64,000 nt of DNA from Leptotrichia massiliensis (GCF_900104625.1 NZ_FNVZ01000005.1:1116001-1180000); one strand, 5' to 3'. Shown: positions 52,610 through 61,827, numbered from the stretch's first letter. Translations and numbers: made by a program. The notes: generated by a model not told the origin, from the letters alone.

Positions 52610-52660
52610 GTCAAACCTCTTTGAAACCAGACTCATAAGTTATGATTTTTGTTTTTAAAG
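52610..52660 (-). repeat. Possible diverged partial copy of the dispersed repeat
   Basis: On the minus strand AATCATAACTTATGAGT and GGTTTCAAAG resemble the right half of the repeat at 103-213 (TCATAGCCTTTGAGT then TTTTAAAAC). The match is short and the region AT-rich, so the relationship is uncertain. Confidence 0.25.
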
Positions 52661-52697
52661 AGAATTAAAATATAGATAACGAGAGGATGATTTGAAA

Positions 52698-53162
52698 ATG
52701 AGAACTTTTGAAGGAAAATTTGATGGAAGAGATGTAAGAATAGCGATTGTGGCTGGAAGATTTAACGAGTTTATTACTTCCAAATTAGTTGGCGGAGCTT
52801 TGGATGTATTGAAGAGAAATGATGTTTCTGAAGAAAATATTGATATTGCTTGGGTTCCAGGAGCTTTTGAAATACCATTAATTGCAAAAAAATTAGCAAA
52901 TACACAAAAATACGATGCAATAATTACTCTTGGAGCTGTTATAAAAGGTTCTACACCACACTTTGACTATGTTTGTGCAGAAGTCTCAAAAGGAGTTGCT
53001 CAAATTTCATTACAAAGTGAATTACCTGTAATTTTTGGAGTTTTAACTACAAACAACATTGAAGAAGCTATTGAAAGAGCCGGAACAAAAGCTGGAAATA
53101 AAGGTGCAGATGCTGCATTTTCTGCAATCGAAATGATTAATTTAATAAAAGAAATTGGATAA
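52698..53162 (+). CDS. ribH: 6,7-dimethyl-8-ribityllumazine synthase
   Basis: Condenses the ribityl-pyrimidine and dihydroxybutanone phosphate to lumazine, the penultimate riboflavin step, usually as a 60-subunit shell. '[20 protein letters not shown]', '[16 protein letters not shown]' and '[17 protein letters not shown]' contain the substrate and phosphate sites; 154 residues. ATG 52698 gives the standard N-terminus (MRTFEGKF), although its GAGAGG site is 11 bases away; TTG 52692 is an alternative. It is the first gene after the FMN riboswitch. Confidence 0.96.
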   Translation: MRTFEGKFDGRDVRIAIVAGRFNEFITSKLVGGALDVLKRNDVSEENIDIAWVPGAFEIPLIAKKLANTQKYDAIITLGAVIKGSTPHFDYVCAEVSKGVAQISLQSELPVIFGVLTTNNIEEAIERAGTKAGNKGADAAFSAIEMINLIKEIG

Positions 53163-53254
53163 AAAATATTTTTGTAAAATTTTCAGAAAATATTGATAAA
53201 GATGAAATCATAAAATTAATTGACAACAGTTATGAATTAATAAAGGAAAAATAA
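53162..53254 (+). pseudogene. C-terminal remnant of an MmcQ/YjbR-like protein
   Basis: The 93 bases between ribH and ribD read in one frame as the end of a protein: 'VKFSENIDKDEIIKLIDNSYELIKEK' region, which resembles the C-terminus of MmcQ/YjbR (DUF419) proteins. There is no start or upstream part; the frame runs back only into ribH. The stop lies one base before the ribD ATG, so it still provides ribD's ribosome-binding site (AAGGAAAAA). It is best read as the tail of a deleted gene. Confidence 0.5.
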
Positions 53255-53255
53255 A

Positions 53256-54371
53256 ATGAATGAAAATATTGACGAAAAGTATATGAAAATGGCAATTGAA
53301 CTGGCAAAAAAAGGTGCTGGATTAGTAAATCCCAACCCAATGGTCGGAGCTGTTGTCGTTCAAGATGGAAAAGTTATTGGAACTGGCTATCACAAGTATT
53401 TTGGTGGACCTCACGCCGAAGTTTACGCTTTAGACGAAGCTTCAAAAAATTCTGAAGATTTATCAAATGCTACGATTTATGTTACATTGGAACCTTGCTC
53501 ACATTATGGAAAAACACCGCCTTGTGCAGAAAAAATTGTAAATTTAGGACTAAAAAGATGTGTTATTGGATCATCTGATCCAAATCCAAAAGTCGCTGGA
53601 AAAGGTATACAAATATTGAAAAATGCTGGAATTGAAGTTACTGAAAATGTTTTGAAAGAAGAATGCGACAAAATAAATCAAGTGTTTTTCAAATATATTC
53701 TGTCAAAATTACCATATTTATTCTTAAAATGTGCGATTACTCTAGATGGAAAAATTGCTACAAAAACAGGAAATTCCAAATGGATTACAAACGAAGCGGC
53801 ACGAGAAAAAGTACAATTTTACCGAAATAAATTTATGGGAATAATGGTTGGGATAAATACTGTCCTAGCCGATAATCCAAGCCTTACTGCAAGAATTGAA
53901 AATGGTGTAAATCCATATAGAATAATTATTGATCCACATTTAAAAACTGAAAAAGATTATACTGTCATTAAAGAAAATATTGATGAAAAAACGATAATTA
54001 TTACATCAGAAAAAAATAAAAATTCTGAAAAGCAGTTAGATTTTTCTGAAAATAATAAGGTTAAATTTGTATTTTTAAATGGTACAAAATTCACCTTTAA
54101 AGAAATTCTTGAAAAAATTGGAACGTTAGGAATTGACTCAATTTTACTGGAAGGTGGTCAATCACTTATTTCACAGGCATTTGAAGAAGATGTTATTGAT
54201 GCTGGGGAGATTTTTATTGCTAATAAAATTTTAGGCGATACTGAAGGAAAATCTTTTATTGCTGGATTTGATAAAAAAAATATGAATGAATCTATCGTTT
54301 TGAAAAACGTAAAATATAATGTTTATGGTGAAAATGTTGGAATGGAATTTTTACAAAAAAGTTATAGTTAG
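53256..54371 (+). CDS. ribD: Bifunctional riboflavin deaminase/reductase
   Basis: Catalyses two middle steps of riboflavin synthesis: deamination of the diaminopyrimidine and NADPH reduction of the ribosyl side chain. Residues 1-145: zinc deaminase with 'GGPHAEVYALDEA' and 'EPCSHYGKTPPCA'. Residues about 150-371: reductase of the DHFR-like type ('CAITLDGKIATKTGNSKWI', 'LLEGGQSLISQAF'). The 371-residue length is normal. It is coupled to the remnant upstream and followed by ribE, 94 bases later. Confidence 0.96.
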   Translation: MNENIDEKYMKMAIELAKKGAGLVNPNPMVGAVVVQDGKVIGTGYHKYFGGPHAEVYALDEASKNSEDLSNATIYVTLEPCSHYGKTPPCAEKIVNLGLKRCVIGSSDPNPKVAGKGIQILKNAGIEVTENVLKEECDKINQVFFKYILSKLPYLFLKCAITLDGKIATKTGNSKWITNEAAREKVQFYRNKFMGIMVGINTVLADNPSLTARIENGVNPYRIIIDPHLKTEKDYTVIKENIDEKTIIITSEKNKNSEKQLDFSENNKVKFVFLNGTKFTFKEILEKIGTLGIDSILLEGGQSLISQAFEEDVIDAGEIFIANKILGDTEGKSFIAGFDKKNMNESIVLKNVKYNVYGENVGMEFLQKSYS

Positions 54372-54465
54372 TAGATTGGTTATAGATATAATCTAACTTT
54401 ATACTATCATTTTAAACTAGAATTACTATAATTTAGAATAAAAAATTAAAAATCAGGAGAAAATT

Positions 54466-55143
54466 ATGTTTACTGGTTTAGTTGAAGAAACTGGAAAAAT
54501 CATTGATATTGCAAAAAAAACTGCAAGTATCGAAATTACAATAAGGGGGAAAAAAGTCACTGAAAAAGCACAGATTGGGGATAGTATCGCTGTAAATGGC
54601 GTATGTCTGACTGTTACAAAACTAAATGGAAATGACTTTACTGCCGATGTAATGTTTGAAACTATTGAAAGAAGCGGCTTAAAACGTGCTAAAGCTGGAG
54701 ATATTGTAAATCTTGAAAAGTCACTTACACTTATGACTTTTTTAGGCGGACATCTTGTAATGGGAGATGTTGACTGTGAGGCTAAAATTGTATCAATCAT
54801 AGATAAGGGGATTGCAAAAGTGTATGAATTCCAGCTGGATAAAAATTATAAAAATAATATGAAATACATTGTTGAAAAAGGACGTGTAACGATTGACGGA
54901 GCGAGCCTTACAGTAATTGATGTAGACGATAATGCTGGAATTTTCTCGGTTTCACTTATTCCACATACGATTGAAAATATTACCGTTGGAATGAAAAAAA
55001 CTGGGGATTTTGTAAATATTGAAACAGATTTGTTTGGAAAATATGTTGAAAAAATATTAAAGTTTGACAATTTTGAAAACACAGAAAATAAAGAGAAAAA
55101 ATCAAATTTAACAATGGAATTTTTACAAAAACATGGATTTTAA
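54466..55143 (+). CDS. ribE: Riboflavin synthase alpha chain
   Basis: Dismutates two lumazine molecules to riboflavin plus pyrimidine. The two lumazine-binding repeats are visible: 'MFTGLVEETGKI' and 'IAVNGVCLTV' in the first half, 'YEFQLDKNYKNN', 'VTIDGASLTVIDV' in the second. At 225 residues it is slightly longer than average because of the charged tail ('NKEKKSNLTME'). A TCAGGAGAAA ribosome-binding site precedes the ATG. It acts in the cytosol with RibH. Confidence 0.95.
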   Translation: MFTGLVEETGKIIDIAKKTASIEITIRGKKVTEKAQIGDSIAVNGVCLTVTKLNGNDFTADVMFETIERSGLKRAKAGDIVNLEKSLTLMTFLGGHLVMGDVDCEAKIVSIIDKGIAKVYEFQLDKNYKNNMKYIVEKGRVTIDGASLTVIDVDDNAGIFSVSLIPHTIENITVGMKKTGDFVNIETDLFGKYVEKILKFDNFENTENKEKKSNLTMEFLQKHGF

Positions 55144-55187
55144 ATTTAAATTAAAAATATAAAACAATAAGAAAGAAGTGATATTAA

Positions 55188-56408
55188 ATGTCAGAAAAAA
55201 AGATGAATTTTGACAGCATTGAAGCTGCAATTGAAGATTTAAAAAATGGTATTCCAGTAGTGGTTGTTGACGATGAAGACAGGGAAAATGAAGGGGATTT
55301 TGTAATTCCAGCTGACGCAGTAACTTATGAAACTTTAAATTTTATAATTAATGAGGCACGTGGTCTTATGTGTGTCCCAATGTCGAAAAAACGTGCAGAA
55401 GAGCTTGAACTAAACCCAATGGTTCAACACAATACTGATTATTACGGAACTGCTTTTACAGTGTCAGTTGACTCGCTGGAAGGTACAACTACTGGAATTT
55501 CTGCAGGCGATAGACTAAAAACAATAAAAGACTTGGCAAATCCTCTAAAAACTGCAAAAGACTTTAGAAAACCAGGGCATATATTCCCGCTAATCGCACG
55601 TGAAGGTGGCGTTCTTGAAAGAAAAGGGCATACTGAAGCTGCTGTTGAATTATCTAGGCTTGCTGGATTTTCTGATATAGGCGTAATTATGGAAATTTTA
55701 AGAGAAGATGGGGAAATGGCTCGTCGAAATGACTTATTTGAATTTTGTCAAAAACATAATTTAAAATTAATTACAATTGATGATTTGATTGTTTACATAA
55801 AAAAAAACGAAAAATTAGTTAAAAATGAAGCAATTGTTGATATTCCAACACAATTTGGAAATTTTACTTTTGCAGGTTATAGCGATGAAATCGAACATAA
55901 AGAATATATTGCAGTTATGAAAGGAGAAATAAGAAATAAAGAGAATGTTACTGTCAGACTTCACTCTGAATGCCTGACAGGTGATGTTTTTGGTTCAAGA
56001 CGGTGCGATTGTCAAGAGCAGCTTCATAGAGCCTTATATGAATTGGAAGAAAGTGGAGAAGGACTTATAATTTATCTACGTCAAGAAGGACGTGGAATTG
56101 GTATTTTGAACAAATTAAAGGCATATAAGCTTCAAGATGAAGGCTATGATACTGTTGAAGCAAATCATAAATTGGGATTTTCTGATGATTTAAGGGATTA
56201 CGCTGTGGCAGCGCAAATTATAAAAGATTTAGGAATAAAATCTATTATTTTAAAAACTAATAATCCAAAGAAAATTGAAGGACTTGAAAAATACGGAATT
56301 AAAATTACTGGACGTACAGAAATTGAAATTACTGCAAATAATGTTGATAAAAATTATTTAAAAGTAAAAAAAGAAAAAATGGGACATTTATTGAAACAAA
56401 ATTTTTAA
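55188..56408 (+). CDS. ribBA: Bifunctional DHBP synthase/GTP cyclohydrolase II
   Basis: Makes both riboflavin precursors: dihydroxybutanone phosphate from ribulose 5-phosphate (RibB half, residues 1-205; 'VVDDEDRENEGDFVIPA', 'GHIFPLIAREGGVLERKGH') and the pyrimidine from GTP (RibA half; zinc cysteines in 'HSECLTGDVFGSRRCDCQ', 'RQEGRGIG'). At 406 residues both halves look catalytically intact. It is the last gene of the riboflavin operon and completes the path from GTP and ribulose 5-phosphate. Confidence 0.96.
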   Translation: MSEKKMNFDSIEAAIEDLKNGIPVVVVDDEDRENEGDFVIPADAVTYETLNFIINEARGLMCVPMSKKRAEELELNPMVQHNTDYYGTAFTVSVDSLEGTTTGISAGDRLKTIKDLANPLKTAKDFRKPGHIFPLIAREGGVLERKGHTEAAVELSRLAGFSDIGVIMEILREDGEMARRNDLFEFCQKHNLKLITIDDLIVYIKKNEKLVKNEAIVDIPTQFGNFTFAGYSDEIEHKEYIAVMKGEIRNKENVTVRLHSECLTGDVFGSRRCDCQEQLHRALYELEESGEGLIIYLRQEGRGIGILNKLKAYKLQDEGYDTVEANHKLGFSDDLRDYAVAAQIIKDLGIKSIILKTNNPKKIEGLEKYGIKITGRTEIEITANNVDKNYLKVKKEKMGHLLKQNF

Positions 56409-56486
56409 CTTACAATTATTTTTATATAAAACAACACAATTTATATATAAAATTAATAATTTCTAATAACATTTTTTCCAAAGCTA

Positions 56487-56515
56487 TTGCATTTCTTTGT
56501 TTTTAAAGGTAAAAT
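56487..56515 (+). promoter_or_regulatory. Promoter for DUF969-DUF979-pcp
   Basis: TTGCAT (56487-56492), a 17-base spacer and TAAAAT (56510-56515), 42 bases before the first start codon. Confidence 0.45.
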
Positions 56516-56556
56516 TATAACAATACTTAGAAAATACAAAATTAGGAGGAATACTT

Positions 56557-57237
56557 ATGAACTTGTGGATACTTATAGGTATTGTTATTATCGTAGTAGG
56601 ATTCACTTTAAAACTTGATGTTCTGGCAGTTGTACTTGTTGCAGGAATTGGAACTGGATTTGCTGCCCATATGAGCTTTGGAGAAATTCTTGAAATTATT
56701 GGAAAGGCTTTTGTTGACAATAGACTTATGTCCATTTTTTTGATTAGTTTGCCTGTTATAGCTATTTTAGAAAGATATGGGTTAAGAGAACGAAGCGCAA
56801 CACTCATTGAAAATCTTAAAAATGCTACTGCTGGTAGAATTTTAGGACTTTATATGGTTATTCGTTCAATTGCGAGTGCTTTATCAATTAGAATTGGTGG
56901 ACATGTGCAGTTTATCCGTCCTCTTATTTTTCCAATGGCTGAAGCCGCAGCAAAATCTCACAAAAAAGAGGAATTGACTGAAAAGGAAAACGAAGATTTG
57001 AAGAGTTTAAGTGCCGCTATTGAAAATTATGGTAACTTTTTTGCACAAAACATATTTATCGGTGCATCTGGACTTTTATTAATTCAAACAACTTTAAAAG
57101 AAAATGGATATGATGTTACATTGGAAAAATTGGCTCTATTTTCTATTCCAATTGGAATTGTTGCTATAATATTTACATTTATTCAAGTGTATATATATGA
57201 CAAAAAAATAAAAGCAGGAAAGGATGGGGATAAATAA
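56557..57237 (+). CDS. DUF969-family membrane protein
   Basis: A 226-residue inner-membrane protein with at least five hydrophobic helices, of the DUF969 family. It starts with 'MNLWILIGIVIIVVGFTLK', with GGAGG upstream. The family almost always sits with DUF979 and Pcp, which suggests a two-protein carrier for pyroglutamate or pyroglutamyl peptides. Its stop overlaps the DUF979 start (TAATG), so translation is coupled. Confidence 0.88.
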   Translation: MNLWILIGIVIIVVGFTLKLDVLAVVLVAGIGTGFAAHMSFGEILEIIGKAFVDNRLMSIFLISLPVIAILERYGLRERSATLIENLKNATAGRILGLYMVIRSIASALSIRIGGHVQFIRPLIFPMAEAAAKSHKKEELTEKENEDLKSLSAAIENYGNFFAQNIFIGASGLLLIQTTLKENGYDVTLEKLALFSIPIGIVAIIFTFIQVYIYDKKIKAGKDGDK

Positions 57238-58178
57238 TGGCACTAAAAGAAACTTTAAGCAATATAGCAGAAATTATTTATATTCTTTGCGGACTTGTAA
57301 GTGTTGCCACTGCAATTAGAGGATTAAAAAATGAAAAAGCCAAAATTGGAACATTCTTATTCTGGTTTATTCTAGGAATTACATTTATTTTTGGAAAAAT
57401 TATTCCATATAAAGTTACTGGTGGATTACTTATCATTTTAGCTTTAATTACTATTACAAAACAATTACAAATAGGAAGTTTTGAAAATGTAACTGCTCAA
57501 TTTAAACTTGCACAAAGTGAAAGATTAAAAAACAAAATTTTTATTCCTGCAATATTAATAGGTACTGCTGCTTTTCTAATATTGCAATTTAAAATCGGAA
57601 AAACTGCAATTCCACCTGCAATCGGTATCGGTGGTGGATCTCTTGTAGCACTTTTAGTTGCAATGTTAATTATCAAACCAAAACTTAGTGAAACAACTGA
57701 CGATACGTCAAAATTACTTATGCAAATTGGAGCAACTGCTCTTTTACCACAACTTCTTGCCGCACTTGGTGTTGTCTTCACAAAAGCAGGAGTTGGAAAT
57801 GTTATTTCTCAAATTATATCATCAGTAGTTCCACAAGGTAACATATTTATCGGAATTGTTATCTATGCTATCGGAATGGCTGTATTTACTATGATTATGG
57901 GAAATGCTTTTGCTGCATTTTCAGTAATTACTGTTGGAATCGGTATTCCATTTATTTTAAAACATGGTGGAAATCCTGCTGTTATTGGTGCTCTAGGAAT
58001 GACTGCTGGTTACTGTGGAACTCTTATAACTCCAATGGCTGCAAACTTTAATATCGTTCCAGCTTCAATACTTGAAATAAAAAATAAAAATGGAATTATT
58101 AAGACGCAACTACCTATGGCTTTAGCATTATTCGTTGTTCATATTATTCTAATGCTACTTTTATTTGGAATAAAATAA
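57237..58178 (+). CDS. DUF979-family membrane protein
   Basis: A 313-residue membrane protein of about eight to nine hydrophobic helices, belonging to DUF979. 'GNAFAAFSVITVGIGIPF' and 'GYCGTLITPMAANFNIVPA' are its most conserved parts and look like transporter re-entrant segments. It shares one base with DUF969 upstream and is followed by pcp. Together they are likely a permease for oxoproline-containing substrates; transport has not been shown. Confidence 0.88.
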   Translation: MALKETLSNIAEIIYILCGLVSVATAIRGLKNEKAKIGTFLFWFILGITFIFGKIIPYKVTGGLLIILALITITKQLQIGSFENVTAQFKLAQSERLKNKIFIPAILIGTAAFLILQFKIGKTAIPPAIGIGGGSLVALLVAMLIIKPKLSETTDDTSKLLMQIGATALLPQLLAALGVVFTKAGVGNVISQIISSVVPQGNIFIGIVIYAIGMAVFTMIMGNAFAAFSVITVGIGIPFILKHGGNPAVIGALGMTAGYCGTLITPMAANFNIVPASILEIKNKNGIIKTQLPMALALFVVHIILMLLLFGIK

Positions 58179-58202
58179 TTGTCTGAAAGGAGAAAAAATA
58201 AA

Positions 58203-58844
58203 ATGAAAATTCTTGTCACAGGTTTTGATCCATTTGGAGGTGAACCAGTAAATCCTGCTATCGAATCAGTAAAAAAACTGCCTAATGAAATAGCAGGGGC
58301 ACAGATTATAAAACTTGAAATACCAACTGTAAGAAAAAAATCTATTGAAAAAATTGAAAAAGCTATCGAAGAACACAATCCAGATGTTATATTATCAATT
58401 GGACAAGCTGGTGGAAGATTTGACATATCTATTGAACGTATTGGAATAAATCTTGATGATTTTAGAATCCCAGACAATGAAGGAAATCAAACTATTGATG
58501 AACCAATTTATCCGGATGGAGAGAATGCTTATTTTGTAAATTTACCTGTTAAAGCTATGGTTAACAACATTCACAAATATAATATACCTGCCTCTGTTTC
58601 TTATACTGCTGGTACTTTTGTATGTAACCATGTTTTATACGGTATCCTTTATCTTGTAAACAAAAAATACAACAATAAAAGAGCAGGATTTATTCACATT
58701 CCATACCTTCCTGAACAAGTTGTAGACAAAAAAAATATGCCATCAATGGACTCAAATACTGTTGTTAAGGGATTAACTGCCGCTATTGAGGCTATTGTTG
58801 AAAATAATGAAGACATAAAAAAAGTAGGCGGAGCTTTACATTAA
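58203..58844 (+). CDS. pcp: Pyrrolidone-carboxylate peptidase
   Basis: Cytosolic cysteine peptidase that removes N-terminal pyroglutamate from peptides. The 213 residues match the family. '[15 protein letters not shown]' is at the start, the glutamate is near '[12 protein letters not shown]', the cysteine is in '[11 protein letters not shown]' and the histidine in '[11 protein letters not shown]'. ATG 58203 has AAAGGAG eight to ten bases upstream; an upstream TTG is not used. It is the third gene of the DUF969-DUF979-pcp operon, so a role after uptake fits. Confidence 0.95.
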   Translation: MKILVTGFDPFGGEPVNPAIESVKKLPNEIAGAQIIKLEIPTVRKKSIEKIEKAIEEHNPDVILSIGQAGGRFDISIERIGINLDDFRIPDNEGNQTIDEPIYPDGENAYFVNLPVKAMVNNIHKYNIPASVSYTAGTFVCNHVLYGILYLVNKKYNNKRAGFIHIPYLPEQVVDKKNMPSMDSNTVVKGLTAAIEAIVENNEDIKKVGGALH

Positions 58845-58853
58845 GGTAAATTA

Positions 58854-58893
58854 AAATATGGACTATTTAATTAACTTAGTCCGTATTTTTTTA
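58854..58893 (+). terminator. Terminator of the pcp operon
   Basis: ATATGGACTA pairs with TAGTCCGTAT (10 bp, one U-G pair), followed by TTTTTTTATAC. Confidence 0.75.
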
Positions 58894-58928
58894 TACTTTT
58901 TAAATCTAAAAAATAATAAGGCAATATA

Positions 58929-58965
58929 AAAATCTGCCTTAATAAAATAAACTTAAAGCAGATTT
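58929..58965 (-). terminator. Terminator of the secreted protein gene at 59004
   Basis: On the minus strand AAATCTGCTTTAA pairs with TTAAGGCAGATTT over 13 bp (one U-G), followed by TTATATT. Confidence 0.75.
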
Positions 58966-59003
58966 ATAACTTTTTTATTTTAAATATCACAAAAATTACT
59001 TTT

Positions 59004-59432
59004 TTAATCTTCTATAGCTTTATGAGTTTCAAAAATTCTCTCCATTGTTTTTTTGAATGTTGGAGAACCTACTAAATCATATTGTTTTTGTGTAGGTCTT
59101 TTACATACTGCCGCATAGTAAAACTCATGAATTCTATCTTTTCCACCATTAATATCACGAAGTCCAGATTCACCTAACATTTCATTAAATTGTTTAATTC
59201 CTTGCTGAACTTCTGCCAAAGTATGTGTCATTTTCTTACCATCTTTTATGTAGCTTTCTTCCATAATCATAGATCCAATTGGCACACAAGCGGCTACTTC
59301 CTGACCATCTTTGTTATAAAATTCTGTCCATTCTTCTTCACTCATAAACAGCACACCTCTTTCATCCCTAGAAGGTTCTGCTACTCCAAAAACTGAAAAT
59401 GCCAATAATCCCAATAAAATAAGTTTTTTCAT
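59004..59432 (-). CDS. Secreted protein of unknown function
   Basis: A 142-residue protein with a clear signal peptide ('LILLGLLAFSVFGVAEP', cleavage near residue 18). The mature part is acidic with two cysteines (in 'VAACVPIG' and 'YAAVCKRP') that may form a disulphide. 'SEEEWTEFYNKDGQEVAAC' and 'VGSPTFKKTMERIFETH' have no recognised family. GGAGAG precedes the ATG. It is a single gene with its own promoter and terminator. Confidence 0.65.
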   Translation of the reverse strand: MKKLILLGLLAFSVFGVAEPSRDERGVLFMSEEEWTEFYNKDGQEVAACVPIGSMIMEESYIKDGKKMTHTLAEVQQGIKQFNEMLGESGLRDINGGKDRIHEFYYAAVCKRPTQKQYDLVGSPTFKKTMERIFETHKAIED

Positions 59433-59495
59433 TTTAAATCTCTCCTTTTTATAATTTTTTAGTAATTTTAAATAATTTTATGTTCTTCTAAGGTA

Positions 59496-59504
59496 ATTAT
59501 ACCA
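59496..59504 (-). promoter_or_regulatory. Extended -10 promoter for the gene at 59004
   Basis: On the minus strand TGGTATAAT in ATGTGGTATAAT; no convincing -35. Same word as before cspA and at 21704. Confidence 0.45.
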
Positions 59505-59556
59505 CATGTTTTACAAATTTCCAAATCTTAAAACTTATACTTTAATAATGATTTTT

Positions 59557-60834
59557 CTATTTCCAGTAAGAATTAATCAATTCCAAAACAGGATCATCCC
59601 TATCTTCATTATAAACTATGTAATCAATAAATATCTGCTCTAATTCCGTATTATTCTTCATATTAACTAAAAAATTATATATTACTAATTTCAACTTATT
59701 AGAAATTTCTTGTTTTAAACTCGCTTTAGCATATCGGACTGCAAAATCTTTTGCTTTTTCCATATCCAAAAATTCTAAATTCCGAAAAATTTTCCTTGCT
59801 TTCACTTGACTATCCATATCAAAATTTATTAAGCAATAATTAATCAATTCATCACTTATTTCAATGTTTTCATAAATCAAATCATCTACTTTAGTTGCGT
59901 ATTCTATAAGACTAGGATATTTTTTTACTGAATTTATATATTTATCTTCCCATTGCCTTTTATTTACAGTTCCTTCATTTATAATCATTGATCCCCAATT
60001 TTTCTCTTTTTCCTTTAAAAATGGCTGATATTTTATTGGAATATCTTCTTTTCTTATATTTGAACTTAAAAAGTTTAAAAAAATTTGATTATCTTCGCCA
60101 TAATTTTGAGAATATTCACCCTTTATAATCAACAGGCACTTCAAAGGTTTTCCAAGCAAAGCCGCCGCACATGCCTTATGGTGTCCATCAATTACAAAAT
60201 TTATAAAACCGCCAAAATTATACACAATCGCTCTTGGCTCATTATTGAATTTATCAATATAATATTCTACTCTTTCTTCATTATAACAATCTGTTGTCTG
60301 TGTTGGATAAAGATAAACTGGCTGATTAAATACATAAGATGTGTCTGTATCACTGTCTTTTAAATATGCTAAACCTGTTGCTGGAGAATCTGTAAATTCA
60401 TTTGGAACATTCCAGAAAAAATTTCCATTTCCATCAGTTGGATAACATTCCGCCTCTGCTATCAAATAAAATCCTGTTTCAAAAAGTTTTAATAATGGCT
60501 CCATTGCTTTTATAGAATTTTCCAGTGAAATGAAATCAGCATTAATTTCTTTCTGTATTTCCATAAGTTCCTGACAGTTTGCATTTTCTATTCCATACCC
60601 AGTTGCAAGTAAAGAATTGCTAGTAGGACAATATGGAGAATTTATTCGAACAAGAGGAATACCATTAAGTCTTATTTTAGCTGGGTAATAGCCGTCCGAA
60701 AAAAAAGTTTTAAGTTTCCCTGCACCATTTATATAAACCACTTTTGAATCTTTAATATTAATCATTTCAGATGTGTCAGCTTTGACATCTACTAGTTCAA
60801 CTGACAATTTTTCTTTATTTTTCTTAAAAAACAT
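59557..60834 (-). CDS. Protein with ParB-like DGHHK motif, function unknown
   Basis: A 425-residue cytosolic protein. The N-terminal 60 residues are unrecognised. Near residue 220, 'FVIDGHHKACAAALLGKP' matches the ParB/sulfiredoxin-type DGHHR motif, often part of a nucleotide- or DNA-binding fold, with preceding beta strands ('PRAIVYNFGGFIN'). The C-terminal half is helical, with no DNA-binding domain recognised. The domain occurs in ParB partition proteins, stress nucleases and kinases, so function stays open. It is a single gene with no plasmid partition partner nearby. Confidence 0.55.
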   Translation of the reverse strand: MFFKKNKEKLSVELVDVKADTSEMINIKDSKVVYINGAGKLKTFFSDGYYPAKIRLNGIPLVRINSPYCPTSNSLLATGYGIENANCQELMEIQKEINADFISLENSIKAMEPLLKLFETGFYLIAEAECYPTDGNGNFFWNVPNEFTDSPATGLAYLKDSDTDTSYVFNQPVYLYPTQTTDCYNEERVEYYIDKFNNEPRAIVYNFGGFINFVIDGHHKACAAALLGKPLKCLLIIKGEYSQNYGEDNQIFLNFLSSNIRKEDIPIKYQPFLKEKEKNWGSMIINEGTVNKRQWEDKYINSVKKYPSLIEYATKVDDLIYENIEISDELINYCLINFDMDSQVKARKIFRNLEFLDMEKAKDFAVRYAKASLKQEISNKLKLVIYNFLVNMKNNTELEQIFIDYIVYNEDRDDPVLELINSYWK

Positions 60835-60903
60835 AATTTATCACCTTTTTATTTCATTCTTGATTTATTATACCCCAAAATAGTTTAAATTCCAAAATCT
60901 ACC

Positions 60904-60932
60904 TTTACATTCTTTTTAAATAAAGCTATAAT
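60904..60932 (+). promoter_or_regulatory. Promoter for the secreted protein at 60966
   Basis: TTTACA (60904-60909), a 17-base spacer and a perfect TATAAT (60927-60932), 34 bases before the start codon. Confidence 0.6.
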
Positions 60933-60965
60933 AATAAAATGATATTAAATTATGGAGGATTTTAA

Positions 60966-61748
60966 ATGAAAAAAAAGATTTTTTTAATTTTACAATTTTT
61001 GTTATTTTCAGTTATTTTAAGTGCTGACAATGCTCAAACTTACAATAATTTTGAAAAATTTAATGTACGAATGTCAACTGCAACTTTACCCTTTACAACT
61101 GTTGTTAATGCTTCTAAAGACAAAGAAGCATACTTTGCACAGTTAAATGCTGGAAACTATTTAGCTTTTATTCCAACACGACTTGCTATTATTAATTACT
61201 ATGAATTTTTTTCTGATGTGTTAAAAAAGGATTTTAAAGTTTATGAAACAAATAAAAAAGGGAAAATAAAATATTCAAGCGATGTAATTCGTTATGATGA
61301 AAATGATTTTTACTCCAATTATAAAAAAAATGTAAAATCTGACAGAGCTGAATCAAAAAATAATTTAAACATAGTAGGAGGCGATACTAAACTAATAAGT
61401 CCAGATACTTACAAAATAACAAATTATGCAACAGATAGAGGATTTTTAGTAGTTATTCCAATGAATATGGCATTTTATGTAAAACAAATAAATGATAATA
61501 AATTTATCTGGTCGCTTACCAATGATTTCAAAAAAATAGAATACACTTTTACTCTTGAAAACAATAAATTAATAGTAAGAAATAATAAAAACCAGATTAC
61601 TTTTACAATTTACAAAAAGGACAATTCATTATTTTTAGAAGAACCTAAAAATATATGGGAATACAGAGTTAATAAAGATTTATCTCAATTTGAATATTAT
61701 AAAAATTCAAAACTTACTAGTACAGAAAAATATCAAATTACCAATTAA
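60966..61748 (+). CDS. Secreted protein of unknown function
   Basis: A 260-residue protein with an N-terminal signal peptide ('IFLILQFLLFSVILSADNA', cleavage near residue 20). The mature part is beta-rich and Asn/Lys-rich; 'ATLPFTTVVNASKDKEAYF' and 'ATDRGFLVVIPMNMAFYV' are its longest hydrophobic stretches. No family recognised. A TGGAGG ribosome-binding site is seven bases upstream. It lies between a promoter and the proS promoter, so it is probably monocistronic. Confidence 0.65.
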   Translation: MKKKIFLILQFLLFSVILSADNAQTYNNFEKFNVRMSTATLPFTTVVNASKDKEAYFAQLNAGNYLAFIPTRLAIINYYEFFSDVLKKDFKVYETNKKGKIKYSSDVIRYDENDFYSNYKKNVKSDRAESKNNLNIVGGDTKLISPDTYKITNYATDRGFLVVIPMNMAFYVKQINDNKFIWSLTNDFKKIEYTFTLENNKLIVRNNKNQITFTIYKKDNSLFLEEPKNIWEYRVNKDLSQFEYYKNSKLTSTEKYQITN

Positions 61749-61798
61749 TTTTTTTATAATAAATATTTGATATTTACACAAAGATATTCAAAAAACTA

Positions 61799-61827
61799 TT
61801 GCTAAAAATTCAAAAAAAATATACAAT
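61799..61827 (+). promoter_or_regulatory. Possible promoter for proS
   Basis: TTGCTA (61799-61804), a 17-base spacer and TACAAT (61822-61827), 45 bases before the start. A TATAAT lies slightly further downstream without a -35. No T-box leader was seen in the 124 bases upstream. Confidence 0.4.

Noticed and set aside
59557-60834. Chromosome partitioning ParB.
   Set aside because: Only the DGHHK-type motif is shared; no ParA, HTH domain or parS-like repeats.
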